Origin: Bordetella parapertussis
GTDB lineage: Bacteria; Pseudomonadota; Gammaproteobacteria; Burkholderiales; Burkholderiaceae_B
Length of the DNA: 9,267 bases
Assembly: GCA_945911685.1 (NCBI GenBank)
Contig: CAMEAW010000110.1
Location: 1-9,267 of the forward strand
Reading direction: 5' to 3'
The notes beneath the pieces were generated by a model. It was not told the DNA's origin. It worked only from the letters and a program-made list of their open reading frames with translations, and ran no database searches. This document shows, piece by piece, positions 1 to 7,029 of this stretch. A program made the position numbers and the translations under genes. Position 1 is the first letter of the stretch; each line of letters opens with the position of its first letter.

Positions 1-1
1 C

Positions 2-379
2 CAAACGATTGAACAGTCGATGCATTTCATCGGAAATTGCAAGATCGATTTTTTAAGTGACAACGTCGCAGTGGCTGAAACCTACTGTGTCGCCTATCAG
101 CGTTACGGCCATGAGGCCCTTGAAACGATCAAGTTATGGCTGGGTGACGAACCTTTGCAAGAGGGCAAAAAGGTTGTGGTTGAGCTCTTGTGTCGCTACG
201 TTGACCGCATGGAATGTCGGCAAGGTGCCTGGAAGATTGCGAGTCGTATCGTTGCGATCGAAGACGTCAAAGCGGCTCAGCAAGTGGATCGCCTGCAGCC
301 GATTTGGGCCTTGGCGAAACGCGATCGCTCGGATGCCCTGTGGCAGATGCTTGCCGGTTCAGCTGACGCAACACGGTAA
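2..379 (+). CDS. SnoaL/NTF2-like family protein, C-terminal part (5' end outside window)
   Basis: The frame is open from the first bases of the window, so the gene begins upstream; the first ATG at 20 lies inside the conserved fold and is probably not the start. The visible 125 residues look like the second half of a SnoaL-like (cystatin-like alpha+beta barrel) domain. They contain a strand with HFIGN, a VAVAETYCVAYQR strand, then CRYVDRMECRQGAWKIASR, which matches the family pattern of Y-D-x-(hydrophobic)-x-(charged)-x-x-G-x-W-x-I-x-x-R near the C terminus. Such proteins are small cytoplasmic enzymes (isomerases, cyclases, dehydratases, hydroxylase partners) or ligand binders; the reaction cannot be told from this fragment. 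The SDR gene follows 32 bases after the TAA stop, so the two are probably co-transcribed. Family call fairly sure, function unknown. Confidence 0.75.
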   Translation, partial: QTIEQSMHFIGNCKIDFLSDNVAVAETYCVAYQRYGHEALETIKLWLGDEPLQEGKKVVVELLCRYVDRMECRQGAWKIASRIVAIEDVKAAQQVDRLQPIWALAKRDRSDALWQMLAGSADATR

Positions 380-411
380 TTTTCTGTACCATGAACAATT
401 AGGAGATATCA

Positions 412-1185
412 GTGGATTTAAAACTAAAAGCTAAACGCGCTCTTGTGACCGGTGCCTCGAAGGGGATCGGTAAGTCGTGCGCAATGGTGTTGGCGCAAGA
501 GGGGTGCGAGGTTCTGCTGGTGTCTCGCGATGGCGCTGCTTTAAAAGAGTTGGCTGCCGAGATCACAGCCGTCACGGGCGCGAAGGTTGACTATTTGTCG
601 GCAGATTTAAGTGCAAAAGGGTCGGCGAAGACAGTCAGCGACTGGGCCGGTGACATCGATATCTTGGTCAATAACGCGGGCGCCATCCCGGGTGGGGATT
701 TGTTGACGGTCGATGAAGGCACCTGGCGCACAGCCTGGGATTTGAAAGTGTTTGGCTACATCAATCTTTGTCGCGAAGTCTATCGCAAAATGAAAGCGCG
801 CCATGAAGGTGTGATCGTCAATGTTTTGGGTGCGGCAGGCGAGCGCCTGACCTCGTCTTACATTGCGGGGTCAACCGGAAACGCCGGCTTGATGGCTTTC
901 ACCCGCGCGTTGGGCGGCAGCTCACACAAAGATGGTATTCGCGTGGTGGGCGTTAGCCCTGGCCCTGTGGCGACTGACCGTCTGACCAAAGTCTATAAGC
1001 AGCGCGCTCTGGCTATGTATGGTGATGAAAATCGCTGGACTGATTTGGTGGCAGGCATGGCCTTTGGTCGCCCCGCTGAGCCCGAAGAAATCGCTTACAC
1101 GGTTGCCTTTGTAGCTTCAGAGCGCTCGTCGTATACGACCGGTATTTATATTACGATTGATGGTGGTCTGGCTGCAGCAAATTGA
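412..1185 (+). CDS. Short-chain dehydrogenase/reductase-fold protein with a replaced catalytic tetrad
   Basis: 257 residues, the normal length of a classical SDR. The start is GTG, chosen because AGGAG at 401-405 sits 6 bases upstream and the N terminus then fits the family. The Rossmann nucleotide-binding parts are intact: TGASKGIG at residues 13-20, D65 in the ADL segment, NNAG at 87-90, and PGPVATD at 183-189. K17 and R39 suggest NADP(H) rather than NAD(H). The catalytic positions are not intact. Aligned without gaps to FabG-type SDRs, the active-site Asn is K112 (in DLKVFG), the Ser is G140 (in NVLGAAG), the Tyr is G153 and the Lys is N157. The nearest Tyr, Y150, is three residues too early and no Lys follows in YxxxK spacing. 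It may be a non-redox binder, or an SDR subgroup using other residues. It lies between a SnoaL-like and a CMD-family gene. Fold very sure, dehydrogenase activity doubtful. Confidence 0.9.
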   Translation: MDLKLKAKRALVTGASKGIGKSCAMVLAQEGCEVLLVSRDGAALKELAAEITAVTGAKVDYLSADLSAKGSAKTVSDWAGDIDILVNNAGAIPGGDLLTVDEGTWRTAWDLKVFGYINLCREVYRKMKARHEGVIVNVLGAAGERLTSSYIAGSTGNAGLMAFTRALGGSSHKDGIRVVGVSPGPVATDRLTKVYKQRALAMYGDENRWTDLVAGMAFGRPAEPEEIAYTVAFVASERSSYTTGIYITIDGGLAAAN

Positions 1186-1260
1186 TTTATTAAGTGACTC
1201 ACCCGCCTGACGATGGATTTAAGTATTTTAAGAAGTTTCTAAATTAACAATGACCCAATC

Positions 1261-1267
1261 AAGGAAG
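1261..1267 (+). promoter_or_regulatory. Shine-Dalgarno that sets the CMD-family gene start
   Basis: AAGGAAG lies 6 bases before the ATG at 1274. The in-frame ATG at 1250 has only A/T-rich sequence with no purine-rich box before it, so 1274 is the better start. Confidence 0.6.
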
Positions 1268-1273
1268 ACAAGC

Positions 1274-1723
1274 ATGAATAACGACGATCTGTACCAAAAA
1301 GGAATGGAAATTCGCCGCACGTTGCACGGTGAGGCAAGTTTCAAAAAATCAAATACGGTGACGTATGGTGATCCGTTGATGACTAACTTCATCAAGGTTG
1401 CAACGACCTCGGTGTTTGGTGCCTTGTGGGCTCGCCCAGGTCTTGACTTAAAAACACGCGCGCTCGTGGTGATGGTGTCAGACGCCTGCACGGGGCAAGA
1501 AGCTGAACTTCATATCCATATGATCTTCGCTCTGAAGCAGGGCTGGACAGAAGAAGAGATTACCGAAGTCTTGCTGCAATTGATGGGCTATGTCGGGGCA
1601 CCTAAAATTCGCGAAGCCATGTTGATCGCGGTGAAAGTGTTCGCAGAGTACAAGGCAAGTTTGAAGTCTGCCAAGAAGGCCAAAAAAGCAACTAAGAAAG
1701 TCGCCAAGAAGGCTGCCAAGTAG
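1274..1723 (+). CDS. Carboxymuconolactone decarboxylase (CMD)-family protein with Lys/Ala-rich tail
   Basis: 149 residues from the ATG at 1274 (an ATG eight codons upstream is less likely). Residues about 35-120 form one all-helical CMD domain: DLKTRALVVMVSDACTG at 58-74, AELHIH at 77-82 with H80 and H82, then GWTEEEITEVLLQLMGYVG at 90-108, as in PcaC-like proteins. There is no CxxC pair, so it is not an AhpD-type peroxidase. PcaC itself decarboxylates 4-carboxymuconolactone in protocatechuate breakdown, but no other pca gene is visible, so only the family is named. Residues 131-149 are an unusual basic tail: ten Lys among nineteen residues, the rest mostly Ala, like bacterial histone-H1-like tails. 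It lies 88 bases after the SDR gene with no terminator between, and is followed directly by a strong hairpin terminator, so it is the last gene of this run. Confidence 0.85.
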   Translation: MNNDDLYQKGMEIRRTLHGEASFKKSNTVTYGDPLMTNFIKVATTSVFGALWARPGLDLKTRALVVMVSDACTGQEAELHIHMIFALKQGWTEEEITEVLLQLMGYVGAPKIREAMLIAVKVFAEYKASLKSAKKAKKATKKVAKKAAK

Positions 1724-1736
1724 GCCATTCAGTATA

Positions 1737-1778
1737 AAAAAGACCTCAAACATTGTTGTCAATGTTTGAGGTCTTTTT
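1737..1778. terminator. Rho-independent terminator, probably bidirectional
   Basis: A perfect 19-bp inverted repeat (1737-1755 pairs with 1760-1778) encloses a TTGT loop. The outer arms are five A and five T, so each strand ends with a T-run after a GACCTCAAACATTG stem. It begins 13 bases after the CMD-family stop codon, and on the other strand lies about 90 bases beyond the aldolase stop, so it can end transcription of both converging genes. Confidence 0.9.
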
Positions 1779-1868
1779 CACGTTCGTTGCATGAAACTTT
1801 TAGGTGGTGACAGTGGTTAGTTGAAATGATTTTGTGTCAGTCACCTCATCTCAGCCTTAGCAATGTTC

Positions 1869-2672
1869 TTAATAGCCAGTGTTGCCCGTCGGAGTATTAG
1901 GCACAGCAGGTGTCCAGCCAGTTAGACGACCGACTTCAGCTTTGACCCAGTTTGACATCGCAGCGCGGTCATTGACCAACATCACCATTTGAAAGCCCTG
2001 ATCAATATAGCGTTGTGAATACTTTGAACTGCCAGTGTGCATGCCCGCCACAACCTTATGCTTTTTACACAGCTCAAGCAGGCGATTGACGGTTGCCACG
2101 TGCAAGGGCTCATCGTTATCCATCACTGGGGGTAAGCCCAACGCCAAGGCTAAATCGGTTGGTCCGATATAGGCGCCATCAAGGCCTGGAGTTGAAATGA
2201 TCTCTTCCATCTTCTCGATACCCTCAGGAGTTTCGATCATGACGATACAGAGCATTTCTTTGTCAGAGTGTTTTTGGTAGTCGGCACCGCTGTACATAAA
2301 CGCACGGTTCGGGCCGTTGCTGCGCATGCCTGTTGGCGGATAGCGGCAAGCTGCGACAGCGCGTTCGGCTTCTTCACGGTTGCTGACCATGGGTACGATC
2401 ACGCCGTAGGCGCCCGCATCCAACACCTTCATGATCATTGAGGGTTCGTTCCATGGCACACGCACTAAGGGCGTGACATTGGTGGTTGAAATTGCGGTAA
2501 GCATTGGCACGACGTCTGAGTAATCAATGCAACCGTGCTGCATATCGACGCAAAGCCAGTCGACTCCGGTGTGCGCCATCACCTCGGCAGGAAAGCAACC
2601 AGGGATAGACAGCCAGGCACCAACGGTAGTTTTGCCTTCACGCCATAATTTTTTTAGATTGTTCACACGCAT
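1869..2672 (-). CDS. HpcH/HpaI-family aldolase (class II 2-keto-3-deoxy acid aldolase)
   Basis: 267 residues, full family length. The start ATG is preceded by AAGGAG at 8 bases. Family marks in order: GAWLSIPGCFPAEVMAHTGVD at the N-terminal barrel, DMQHG with the catalytic-base His H46, LVRVP with R71 that binds the pyruvate carboxylate, DAGAYGVIVPMV at 85-96, a YPPTGMR loop at 111-117, the metal ligand E147 in IETPEG and metal ligand D173 in IGPTDLAL. All expected active-site residues are present, so it should be an active divalent-metal-dependent cytoplasmic enzyme that cleaves a 4-hydroxy-2-keto acid to pyruvate (or a relative) plus an aldehyde. Relatives act on 2,4-dihydroxyhept-2-enedioate (HpaI), 2-keto-3-deoxyglucarate (GarL) and 2-keto-3-deoxy-rhamnonate (RhmA); the true substrate cannot be read. 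It is transcribed away from the enolase-superfamily gene, which could make its substrate. Confidence 0.92.
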   Translation of the reverse strand: MRVNNLKKLWREGKTTVGAWLSIPGCFPAEVMAHTGVDWLCVDMQHGCIDYSDVVPMLTAISTTNVTPLVRVPWNEPSMIMKVLDAGAYGVIVPMVSNREEAERAVAACRYPPTGMRSNGPNRAFMYSGADYQKHSDKEMLCIVMIETPEGIEKMEEIISTPGLDGAYIGPTDLALALGLPPVMDNDEPLHVATVNRLLELCKKHKVVAGMHTGSSKYSQRYIDQGFQMVMLVNDRAAMSNWVKAEVGRLTGWTPAVPNTPTGNTGY

Positions 2673-2853
2673 CGCGAGTTCTCCTTGAATTGTCTCGTGT
2701 CTTAATATAGCCTTGTTTCAGCGAACAGATTGAATACACTGCAGCTTACACAGACTATTTGACTAGTTGTTTGGCTGATTGCGAAGGGATTCAATGCAAC
2801 GGGTTTTGCATGAACGCTACCATAAGCGATCAAAGATAAAAAAGGGATTGGAG
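2673..2853. promoter_or_regulatory. Divergent intergenic region with candidate promoters both ways
   Basis: This 181-bp gap separates the minus-strand aldolase from the plus-strand enolase-superfamily gene. On the plus strand, TTGTTT (2713-2718) and TACACT (2735-2740) are 16 bases apart and resemble a sigma-70 -35/-10 pair. On the minus strand, TATATT (complement of 2704-2709) resembles a -10 about 30 bases from the aldolase start, but no matching -35 is seen. The aldolase Shine-Dalgarno is at 2681-2686. No clear operator palindrome was found. Position is strong evidence for promoters here; the exact boxes are guesses. Confidence 0.4.
2841..2846 (+). promoter_or_regulatory. Shine-Dalgarno that sets the enolase-superfamily gene start
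   Basis: AAAGGG lies 7 bases before the ATG at 2854. Earlier in-frame starts (TTG 2779, ATG 2794) would add a very basic stretch of 20-25 residues that is not part of the enolase fold. Confidence 0.6.
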
Positions 2854-4020
2854 ATGAGCCTCATTACACGCGTAGAAGTGCACGAATTTGAGTTTGATGC
2901 TCAAAACCTTTCACGCCAAGGGATGGCGCAGTCAGTCACGTTCAAACGAGGCTCGACGGTTCGCCTCTCTAAGTTTGCCATTGTGATCCAGACCGCGGAT
3001 GGCGGGCGGGGTGAATACGTTGCCCAGTGGGTGGCGACGCGTTCGAGTCTTGGTCAGTTACTGATGCTTTGCCCTCGAATCATCGGCAAAGACGCTCGCG
3101 AGCGAATCGCGATCTACGAAGATCTTAAGCGCGACATTCGACAGTTTGATCATATGGGCCATGGGTGCCTGGATATCGCTCTTTGGGATTGGGCCGGGCG
3201 CCACTATGGGGCTTCGGTAACTGAGCTACTGGGTGGCTACCGCAAGCGCTTGCCGGCCTACGCCAGTACTTATCATGCTGATCGCAACGGCGGGCTTGAT
3301 TGCAAAGAGGCCTTCGTTGATTTTGCCGAACATTGCTATGCCTTAGGCTATCGGGCTTTCAAAGTGCACGGCTGGAACGATGGCAATGCACGTGAAGAAG
3401 CTGCCAACGTGCTGCATTTGGCCAAACATATGGGTGATCGTTTGACCTTGATGTTAGACCCCGCTTGTGAACTCAGAACCTTTGCGGATGCGTTGTACGT
3501 CGGACGTGCGTGCGATGAAGGTAATTACTTTTGGTACGAAGATCCTTATCGGGATGGGGGCGTTTCTGCCTTTGCGCACAAACGTTTACGCGAAATGCTC
3601 AAAACCCCGTTACTGATGACCGAGCATGTCAGAGGTGTTGAACCGAAAGCGGACTTCGTGTTGGCGGGTGGCACCGACTTTTTGCGAGTCGATCCAGAGT
3701 ACGACATGGGGATTACGGGCTCGCTCAAGATCGCTCACATGGCGGAGTCACTTGGGCTAGATTGCGAGATTCATGCAAGCGGGCCAGCGCATCGCCACTT
3801 GATGGCAGCAATGCGCAACACGAACTACTACGAAGTGGCGTTGGTTGGGCCCGACTGCCCCAATGCGCTGGCGCCGATTTATACCTGTGGCTACACCGAT
3901 CAGCTTGAATGTGTGGGCGCTGATGGGTGCGTGTCAGTGCCGACTGGACCCGGATTAGGGGTGACTTACGATTGGGAGTTTATTGGTCGCAATCGAACTC
4001 AACTGCATGTGTTTGAATAG
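2854..4020 (+). CDS. Enolase-superfamily (mandelate racemase/muconate lactonizing type) dehydratase or racemase
   Basis: 388 residues from the ATG at 2854. An N-terminal capping domain (about 1-130, with CLDIALWDWAGR at 105-116) is followed by a barrel. In the barrel are the KxH pair K170/H172 (in FKVHGW) on the second strand, metal ligands D202 (MLDPA), E229 (WYEDP) and E257 (MTEH), and D280 with H307 spaced 27 apart, the spacing of the His-Asp dyad in mandelate racemase. All the parts needed to take a proton from a carbon next to a carboxylate are present. Mandelate racemase has KxK; here the second residue is His, as in a subgroup usually annotated only as mandelate racemase-like. The likely role is dehydration of a sugar acid to a 2-keto-3-deoxy acid, inferred from the aldolases nearby. 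It diverges from one aldolase and precedes the TRAP genes by 132 bases. Superfamily sure, substrate unknown. Confidence 0.9.
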   Translation: MSLITRVEVHEFEFDAQNLSRQGMAQSVTFKRGSTVRLSKFAIVIQTADGGRGEYVAQWVATRSSLGQLLMLCPRIIGKDARERIAIYEDLKRDIRQFDHMGHGCLDIALWDWAGRHYGASVTELLGGYRKRLPAYASTYHADRNGGLDCKEAFVDFAEHCYALGYRAFKVHGWNDGNAREEAANVLHLAKHMGDRLTLMLDPACELRTFADALYVGRACDEGNYFWYEDPYRDGGVSAFAHKRLREMLKTPLLMTEHVRGVEPKADFVLAGGTDFLRVDPEYDMGITGSLKIAHMAESLGLDCEIHASGPAHRHLMAAMRNTNYYEVALVGPDCPNALAPIYTCGYTDQLECVGADGCVSVPTGPGLGVTYDWEFIGRNRTQLHVFE

Positions 4021-4045
4021 CGGCTACCTTAGTTAAAAATATAGT

Positions 4046-4075
4046 TTGCGTCATCTGAAGCGCCTGTAGTACAGT
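4046..4075 (+). promoter_or_regulatory. Candidate sigma-70-like promoter for the TRAP genes
   Basis: TTGCGT (4046-4051) and TACAGT (4070-4075) are 18 bases apart, in the 132-bp gap between the enolase-superfamily gene and dctP, about 75 bases before the dctP start. The match is weak (three and four of six positions). No terminator hairpin is seen in the gap, so read-through from the upstream gene is also possible. Confidence 0.25.
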
Positions 4076-4152
4076 GAATCAGCAAAAAACACTGAGTGGC
4101 GATGACCACCCAAATTCACGTTCAATTCAAACTATCGTGGCAGAGACAAACT

Positions 4153-5163
4153 ATGAAAATCGCTCGCTCATTTACAAAATTCGCCCTGGCCGCTGCATTG
4201 ACAACCTTGTCGATGGCCGCTGCAGCCCAAGTCACTTTACGCTTCGGTCATGCAAATAGCCCTGGCGAGGTCGCCTATGACCTGTACCAAGAATTTGCCA
4301 ATAACGTCAATAAAAAATCAAATGGTCAGCTAAATATTCGAGTGTTTCCGTCTGAGCAGCTCGGCAAAGAGGTTGATTTGCTGCAGCAGCTCAAATCAGG
4401 CGCGCTTGATATTTCGACACCCTCGATGCCAACGTTAAACATTATGGTGCCTGCGTTTGAAATGCCCAGTGCTCCATTCTTGTGGAAAGACTGGAAAGAA
4501 GCCGAAGCTGTGATTCGTGGCGCCGCGATGGAGCCGATCTGGACAGAGCTCAAAGACAAGCACAACATTGTGCCCCTGACGAAGATTTGGTACTGGGGCT
4601 GGCGCAACTTTACGTTTACCAGCAAAGAGGTGCGTAAGCCCGAAGATATGGCAGGTTTAAAAGTGCGTGTGCCTGAGTCGCCAATCTGGGTTGAGATGGT
4701 GCGCGGGTTTGGTGCCGCACCAACGCCGATTCCTTTTGGCGAGGTGTATACCGCGTTGCAACAAAAAACGGTTGATGGTCAAGAAAACCCGATTCCAACA
4801 ATTTTTTCACGTAAATTTTATGAAGTTCAAGGTGTGCTGACCATGAGTCGTCACATGCTGCAGAACAATACGTTGTTGATCAACAAAGCGAGTATGGCCA
4901 AACTCAAACCAGAGTTGCAAAAGCTGTTGATCGACGAAGCTGAGGCAGCGTCTGCCATCAACACCCAAAAGCAGCAAGCGCTTGAGGTGTCGATGCTTGA
5001 AGATATCCGTAAATCGGGTAAAACCCAAATTATTGCTGACCCCGATCGTGATGCCTTTGCTGCAAAGATGCAGGCTGTCTATCCAAAACTTGAAGCCCGT
5101 TGGGGAACCGAGAACTGGAAGCGCGTACGTGCTGAGATTGATCAGATGCGCGCTGCCAAGTAA
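4153..5163 (+). CDS. dctP: TRAP transporter periplasmic substrate-binding protein (DctP family)
   Basis: 336 residues from the ATG at 4153; this start gives a clean signal peptide (basic MKIARSFTK, hydrophobic core 10-21, then AAAA with likely cleavage before Q26), whereas the GTG at 4096 would add 19 unrelated residues. The Shine-Dalgarno is weak. Mature-protein marks are VTLRFGHANSPG at the first strand, SEQLGKEVDLLQQLKSGALD, and LKVRVPES with R172 at the position of the arginine that binds the substrate carboxylate in DctP proteins. The hinge block GEVYTALQQKTVDGQENP at 196-213 is diagnostic for the family. It binds a carboxylate in the periplasm and delivers it to DctQM, encoded next at a distance of 8 bases. 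DctP paralogues bind C4-dicarboxylates, sialic acid, uronates, aldonates, keto acids and aromatics; the neighbouring enzymes point to a sugar acid, but the ligand is not proven. Confidence 0.93.
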   Translation: MKIARSFTKFALAAALTTLSMAAAAQVTLRFGHANSPGEVAYDLYQEFANNVNKKSNGQLNIRVFPSEQLGKEVDLLQQLKSGALDISTPSMPTLNIMVPAFEMPSAPFLWKDWKEAEAVIRGAAMEPIWTELKDKHNIVPLTKIWYWGWRNFTFTSKEVRKPEDMAGLKVRVPESPIWVEMVRGFGAAPTPIPFGEVYTALQQKTVDGQENPIPTIFSRKFYEVQGVLTMSRHMLQNNTLLINKASMAKLKPELQKLLIDEAEAASAINTQKQQALEVSMLEDIRKSGKTQIIADPDRDAFAAKMQAVYPKLEARWGTENWKRVRAEIDQMRAAK

Positions 5164-5171
5164 GGGCAGTG

Positions 5172-5693
5172 ATGTTTCAAACGGTCAAACGCGTGGGCAA
5201 TGGTTTGGCCTGGCTTGAAGACGTCTTGGTGATGTGGACGGTGGCGATCATCGCCATCCTGCTTGGGCTTGGTGTGATTCTGCGTTATGTCTTTAATGAT
5301 CCCATTACCTGGTCTGAAGAGTTCGTAGTCACCCTGTTCGTCTGGTCTGTGATGTTCGGGATCCCGTCTGCCTTGCGGTCGCGCATGCACATTCGTATCG
5401 ATGTGTTGATTTTGCGTCTAAAGCCTCAAATGCGCAGGTGGGTGGGTATGCTGGCCTGCGCAGCGGGCGCTGTGATTTTGGTGGCAGCGGTTTACGCAGG
5501 TGTGTCGTATACGCTCAATGTGTGGGGTAGCAATACGCCTATGCTTGGCTATTCGATGGGTTGGATCTTTATCTCGATGCCAATCGGTTTCGCACTCACC
5601 CTAGTGCATGGTGCGATTATTTTGATCGATGAAGGCCCCGAGGTCGTATTTCAAAATGCGACAGAAACGGTCATTGATATGGCTCAGACTTAA
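5172..5693 (+). CDS. dctQ: TRAP transporter small permease subunit (DctQ family)
   Basis: 173 residues. AAGGG at 5162-5166, overlapping the dctP stop codon, is 5 bases before the ATG at 5172; the GTG just before it is too close to serve. Four membrane segments are visible at roughly residues 18-37, 50-67, 90-111 and 128-150. The family signature RYVFNDPITWSEEF at 38-51 lies between the first two, followed by VWSVMFGIPSALRSRMHIRID at about 57-77, with the charged loop typical of DctQ. The protein sits in the inner membrane and forms the transporter with DctM, using an ion gradient, usually sodium, to take up the ligand brought by DctP. Length and topology are normal. Translation is likely coupled to dctP. 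Confidence 0.93.
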   Translation: MFQTVKRVGNGLAWLEDVLVMWTVAIIAILLGLGVILRYVFNDPITWSEEFVVTLFVWSVMFGIPSALRSRMHIRIDVLILRLKPQMRRWVGMLACAAGAVILVAAVYAGVSYTLNVWGSNTPMLGYSMGWIFISMPIGFALTLVHGAIILIDEGPEVVFQNATETVIDMAQT

Positions 5694-5714
5694 TCAATAA
5701 GTGAAACTCATTTC

Positions 5715-6989
5715 ATGTTGACCCTTCTGCTCTGTGTATTTGTCGCGCTGTTGATCGTCGGCGTGCCAATCGGTTTTGCCATGCTGGGTTCAGCCATGCT
5801 GGTCATTGGCTTGGACGGCATCCCTGTTTCGGTGGTCGCGCAGCGTGTGGCGACCAGTGTGCAGTCGTTTCCTTTATTGGCGGTGCCGCTGTTCACGTTA
5901 GCCGGTGCGTTGATGAACGAGTCGGGCATCAGCGAGCGGTTGTTCAACTTTACGCGCGCGTTCGTTGGGCATATTCGCGGAGGCTTAGCGCAAACTGCCA
6001 TCGTGGGTAATGTCTTTTTGTCTGGTATTTCAGGTTCATCGGTGGCGGATTGTGCCGCGACCTCGCGTGTGTTTGTGCCACAACTGACAGAGGCCGGCTA
6101 TGGCCGTGGTTTTGCCGCTGCAGTGTGCGCCTCTGCCGCCACGCTTGGGCCCATTATTCCACCGTCAATCTTGATGGTAATTTATGCTTGGCAGGCTAAC
6201 GTCTCGCTAGGTGACTTGTTTATTGCAGGCTTGCTTCCAGGCGTTGTGATGGCCGGTGCAATGATGTTAGTGATTGACTGGACAGCGCGTAAGCGCGGAT
6301 TTCCAAAAGACGCCGCCTTCAGTCGCACTCGACTCTACGCAGCGTTTCGTCATGCCCTGTGGGCATTGGCCATGCCGGTCTTGATTTTGGTTGGTTTTCG
6401 GATGGGTGTGTTCACAGCGACCGAGATTGCTGCGGTTGCTTGCGCCTACTCGTTGATTATTGGCCTGTTCGTGTATCGCACTCTCACCTGGAGCAGTTTG
6501 CCTGGGATTCTTCTGGCCACGGGGCGCGAGACTGCCGCTATTTTAGTGATTGCAGCAGGTGCAGCCCCCTTTGGCTGGATCTTGGGTGTTGAACAAGCGC
6601 CTCAGCAAGTCGCAGCGTTACTCACATCGATTACGACTTCGCCTTGGGCGATTTTGTTGATCTTGAATGTGGCCCTGTTGATCGCTGGGATGTTTATGGA
6701 AACACTCGCCATCATGATCATCGTGGTGCCAATTTTGATTCCGCTTTTAACGGCGCTTCAAATCGATCTTCTGCACTTTGGTATTGTGCTGCTAGTGAAT
6801 TTAGTGATTGGGCAAATCACCCCACCTGTGGGGGTGTTAATGTTTGTGGCAAGCTCGGTTTCGCGAACTCATCTTGGCTTGATTGTCAAAGAAATTGGGC
6901 CCTTTGTGATCGCGCTAATTGGTGCGCTCGCCCTCTTGACCTATATCCCTGCCATCTCAACTTGGTTACCTCGAGTGCTCAATCATTGA
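5715..6989 (+). CDS. dctM: TRAP transporter large permease subunit (DctM family)
   Basis: 424 residues, full length for DctM. The ATG at 5715 is 21 bases after dctQ and has only a weak ribosome site. The protein is very hydrophobic throughout, with about a dozen membrane segments. Family marks: VPIGFAMLGSA at 17-27, the first hairpin SGISGSSVAD at 103-112, LGPIIPPS at 144-151, and the second-repeat equivalent GQITPPVGV at 366-374; these two regions line the ion- and substrate-binding elevator core in DctM/DASS-type transporters. It is the ion-coupled uptake channel of the DctPQM system. The last codons (LPRVLNH then TGA) lie in the first unit of a decayed 70-bp tandem duplication, and a copy of this end is found 70 bases downstream. 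No terminator hairpin is seen after it before the converging Bug gene. Confidence 0.95.
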   Translation: MLTLLLCVFVALLIVGVPIGFAMLGSAMLVIGLDGIPVSVVAQRVATSVQSFPLLAVPLFTLAGALMNESGISERLFNFTRAFVGHIRGGLAQTAIVGNVFLSGISGSSVADCAATSRVFVPQLTEAGYGRGFAAAVCASAATLGPIIPPSILMVIYAWQANVSLGDLFIAGLLPGVVMAGAMMLVIDWTARKRGFPKDAAFSRTRLYAAFRHALWALAMPVLILVGFRMGVFTATEIAAVACAYSLIIGLFVYRTLTWSSLPGILLATGRETAAILVIAAGAAPFGWILGVEQAPQQVAALLTSITTSPWAILLILNVALLIAGMFMETLAIMIIVVPILIPLLTALQIDLLHFGIVLLVNLVIGQITPPVGVLMFVASSVSRTHLGLIVKEIGPFVIALIGALALLTYIPAISTWLPRVLNH

Positions 6990-7029
6990 TTGAATACCAG
7001 CTGACCAGCCTGGATTGCCCTGTTCTCGT
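6960..7029. repeat. Tandem duplication at the dctM/bug junction, unit 1
   Basis: This 70-bp unit aligns without gaps to the next 70 bases: 32 of 40 positions match in the left part (6960-6999 with 7030-7069) and 17 of 30 in the right part (7000-7029 with 7070-7099). Identity is at background level (8 of 30) for the 30 bases upstream, which fixes the left edge. It carries the working dctM 3' end. Confidence 0.7.

Noticed and set aside
1478..1762. Open frame on the minus strand opposite the CMD-family gene
   Set aside because: It runs antisense to a convincing gene and through the terminator, its composition (Phe/Leu-rich) reflects the complement of the Lys/Ala tail, and it matches no family.
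1802..1846. Imperfect inverted repeat (AGGTG/CACCT and TGACA/TGTCA arms) downstream of the aldolase stop
   Set aside because: Two five-base stems separated by an internal loop and a 22-base apical loop; no T-run and weaker than the perfect hairpin beside it. Probably chance.
2779..2853. Longer N terminus for the enolase-superfamily gene from TTG 2779 or ATG 2794
   Set aside because: The added residues are very basic and outside the fold, and the ATG at 2854 has AAAGGG at a good distance.
4096..4152. Longer DctP from GTG 4096
   Set aside because: It would place 19 polar residues before a clean signal peptide that starts at the ATG at 4153.
5708..6001. Open frame on the minus strand opposite the start of dctM
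   Set aside because: Antisense to a well-supported membrane protein, with no ribosome site or family marks; a shadow of the codon pattern.
6979..6993. Small hairpin TCAATC-ATT-GATTGA at the end of dctM as a terminator
   Set aside because: Six A/T-rich pairs and no T-run; it falls within the duplicated segment and the matching copy has only a different five-pair stem.
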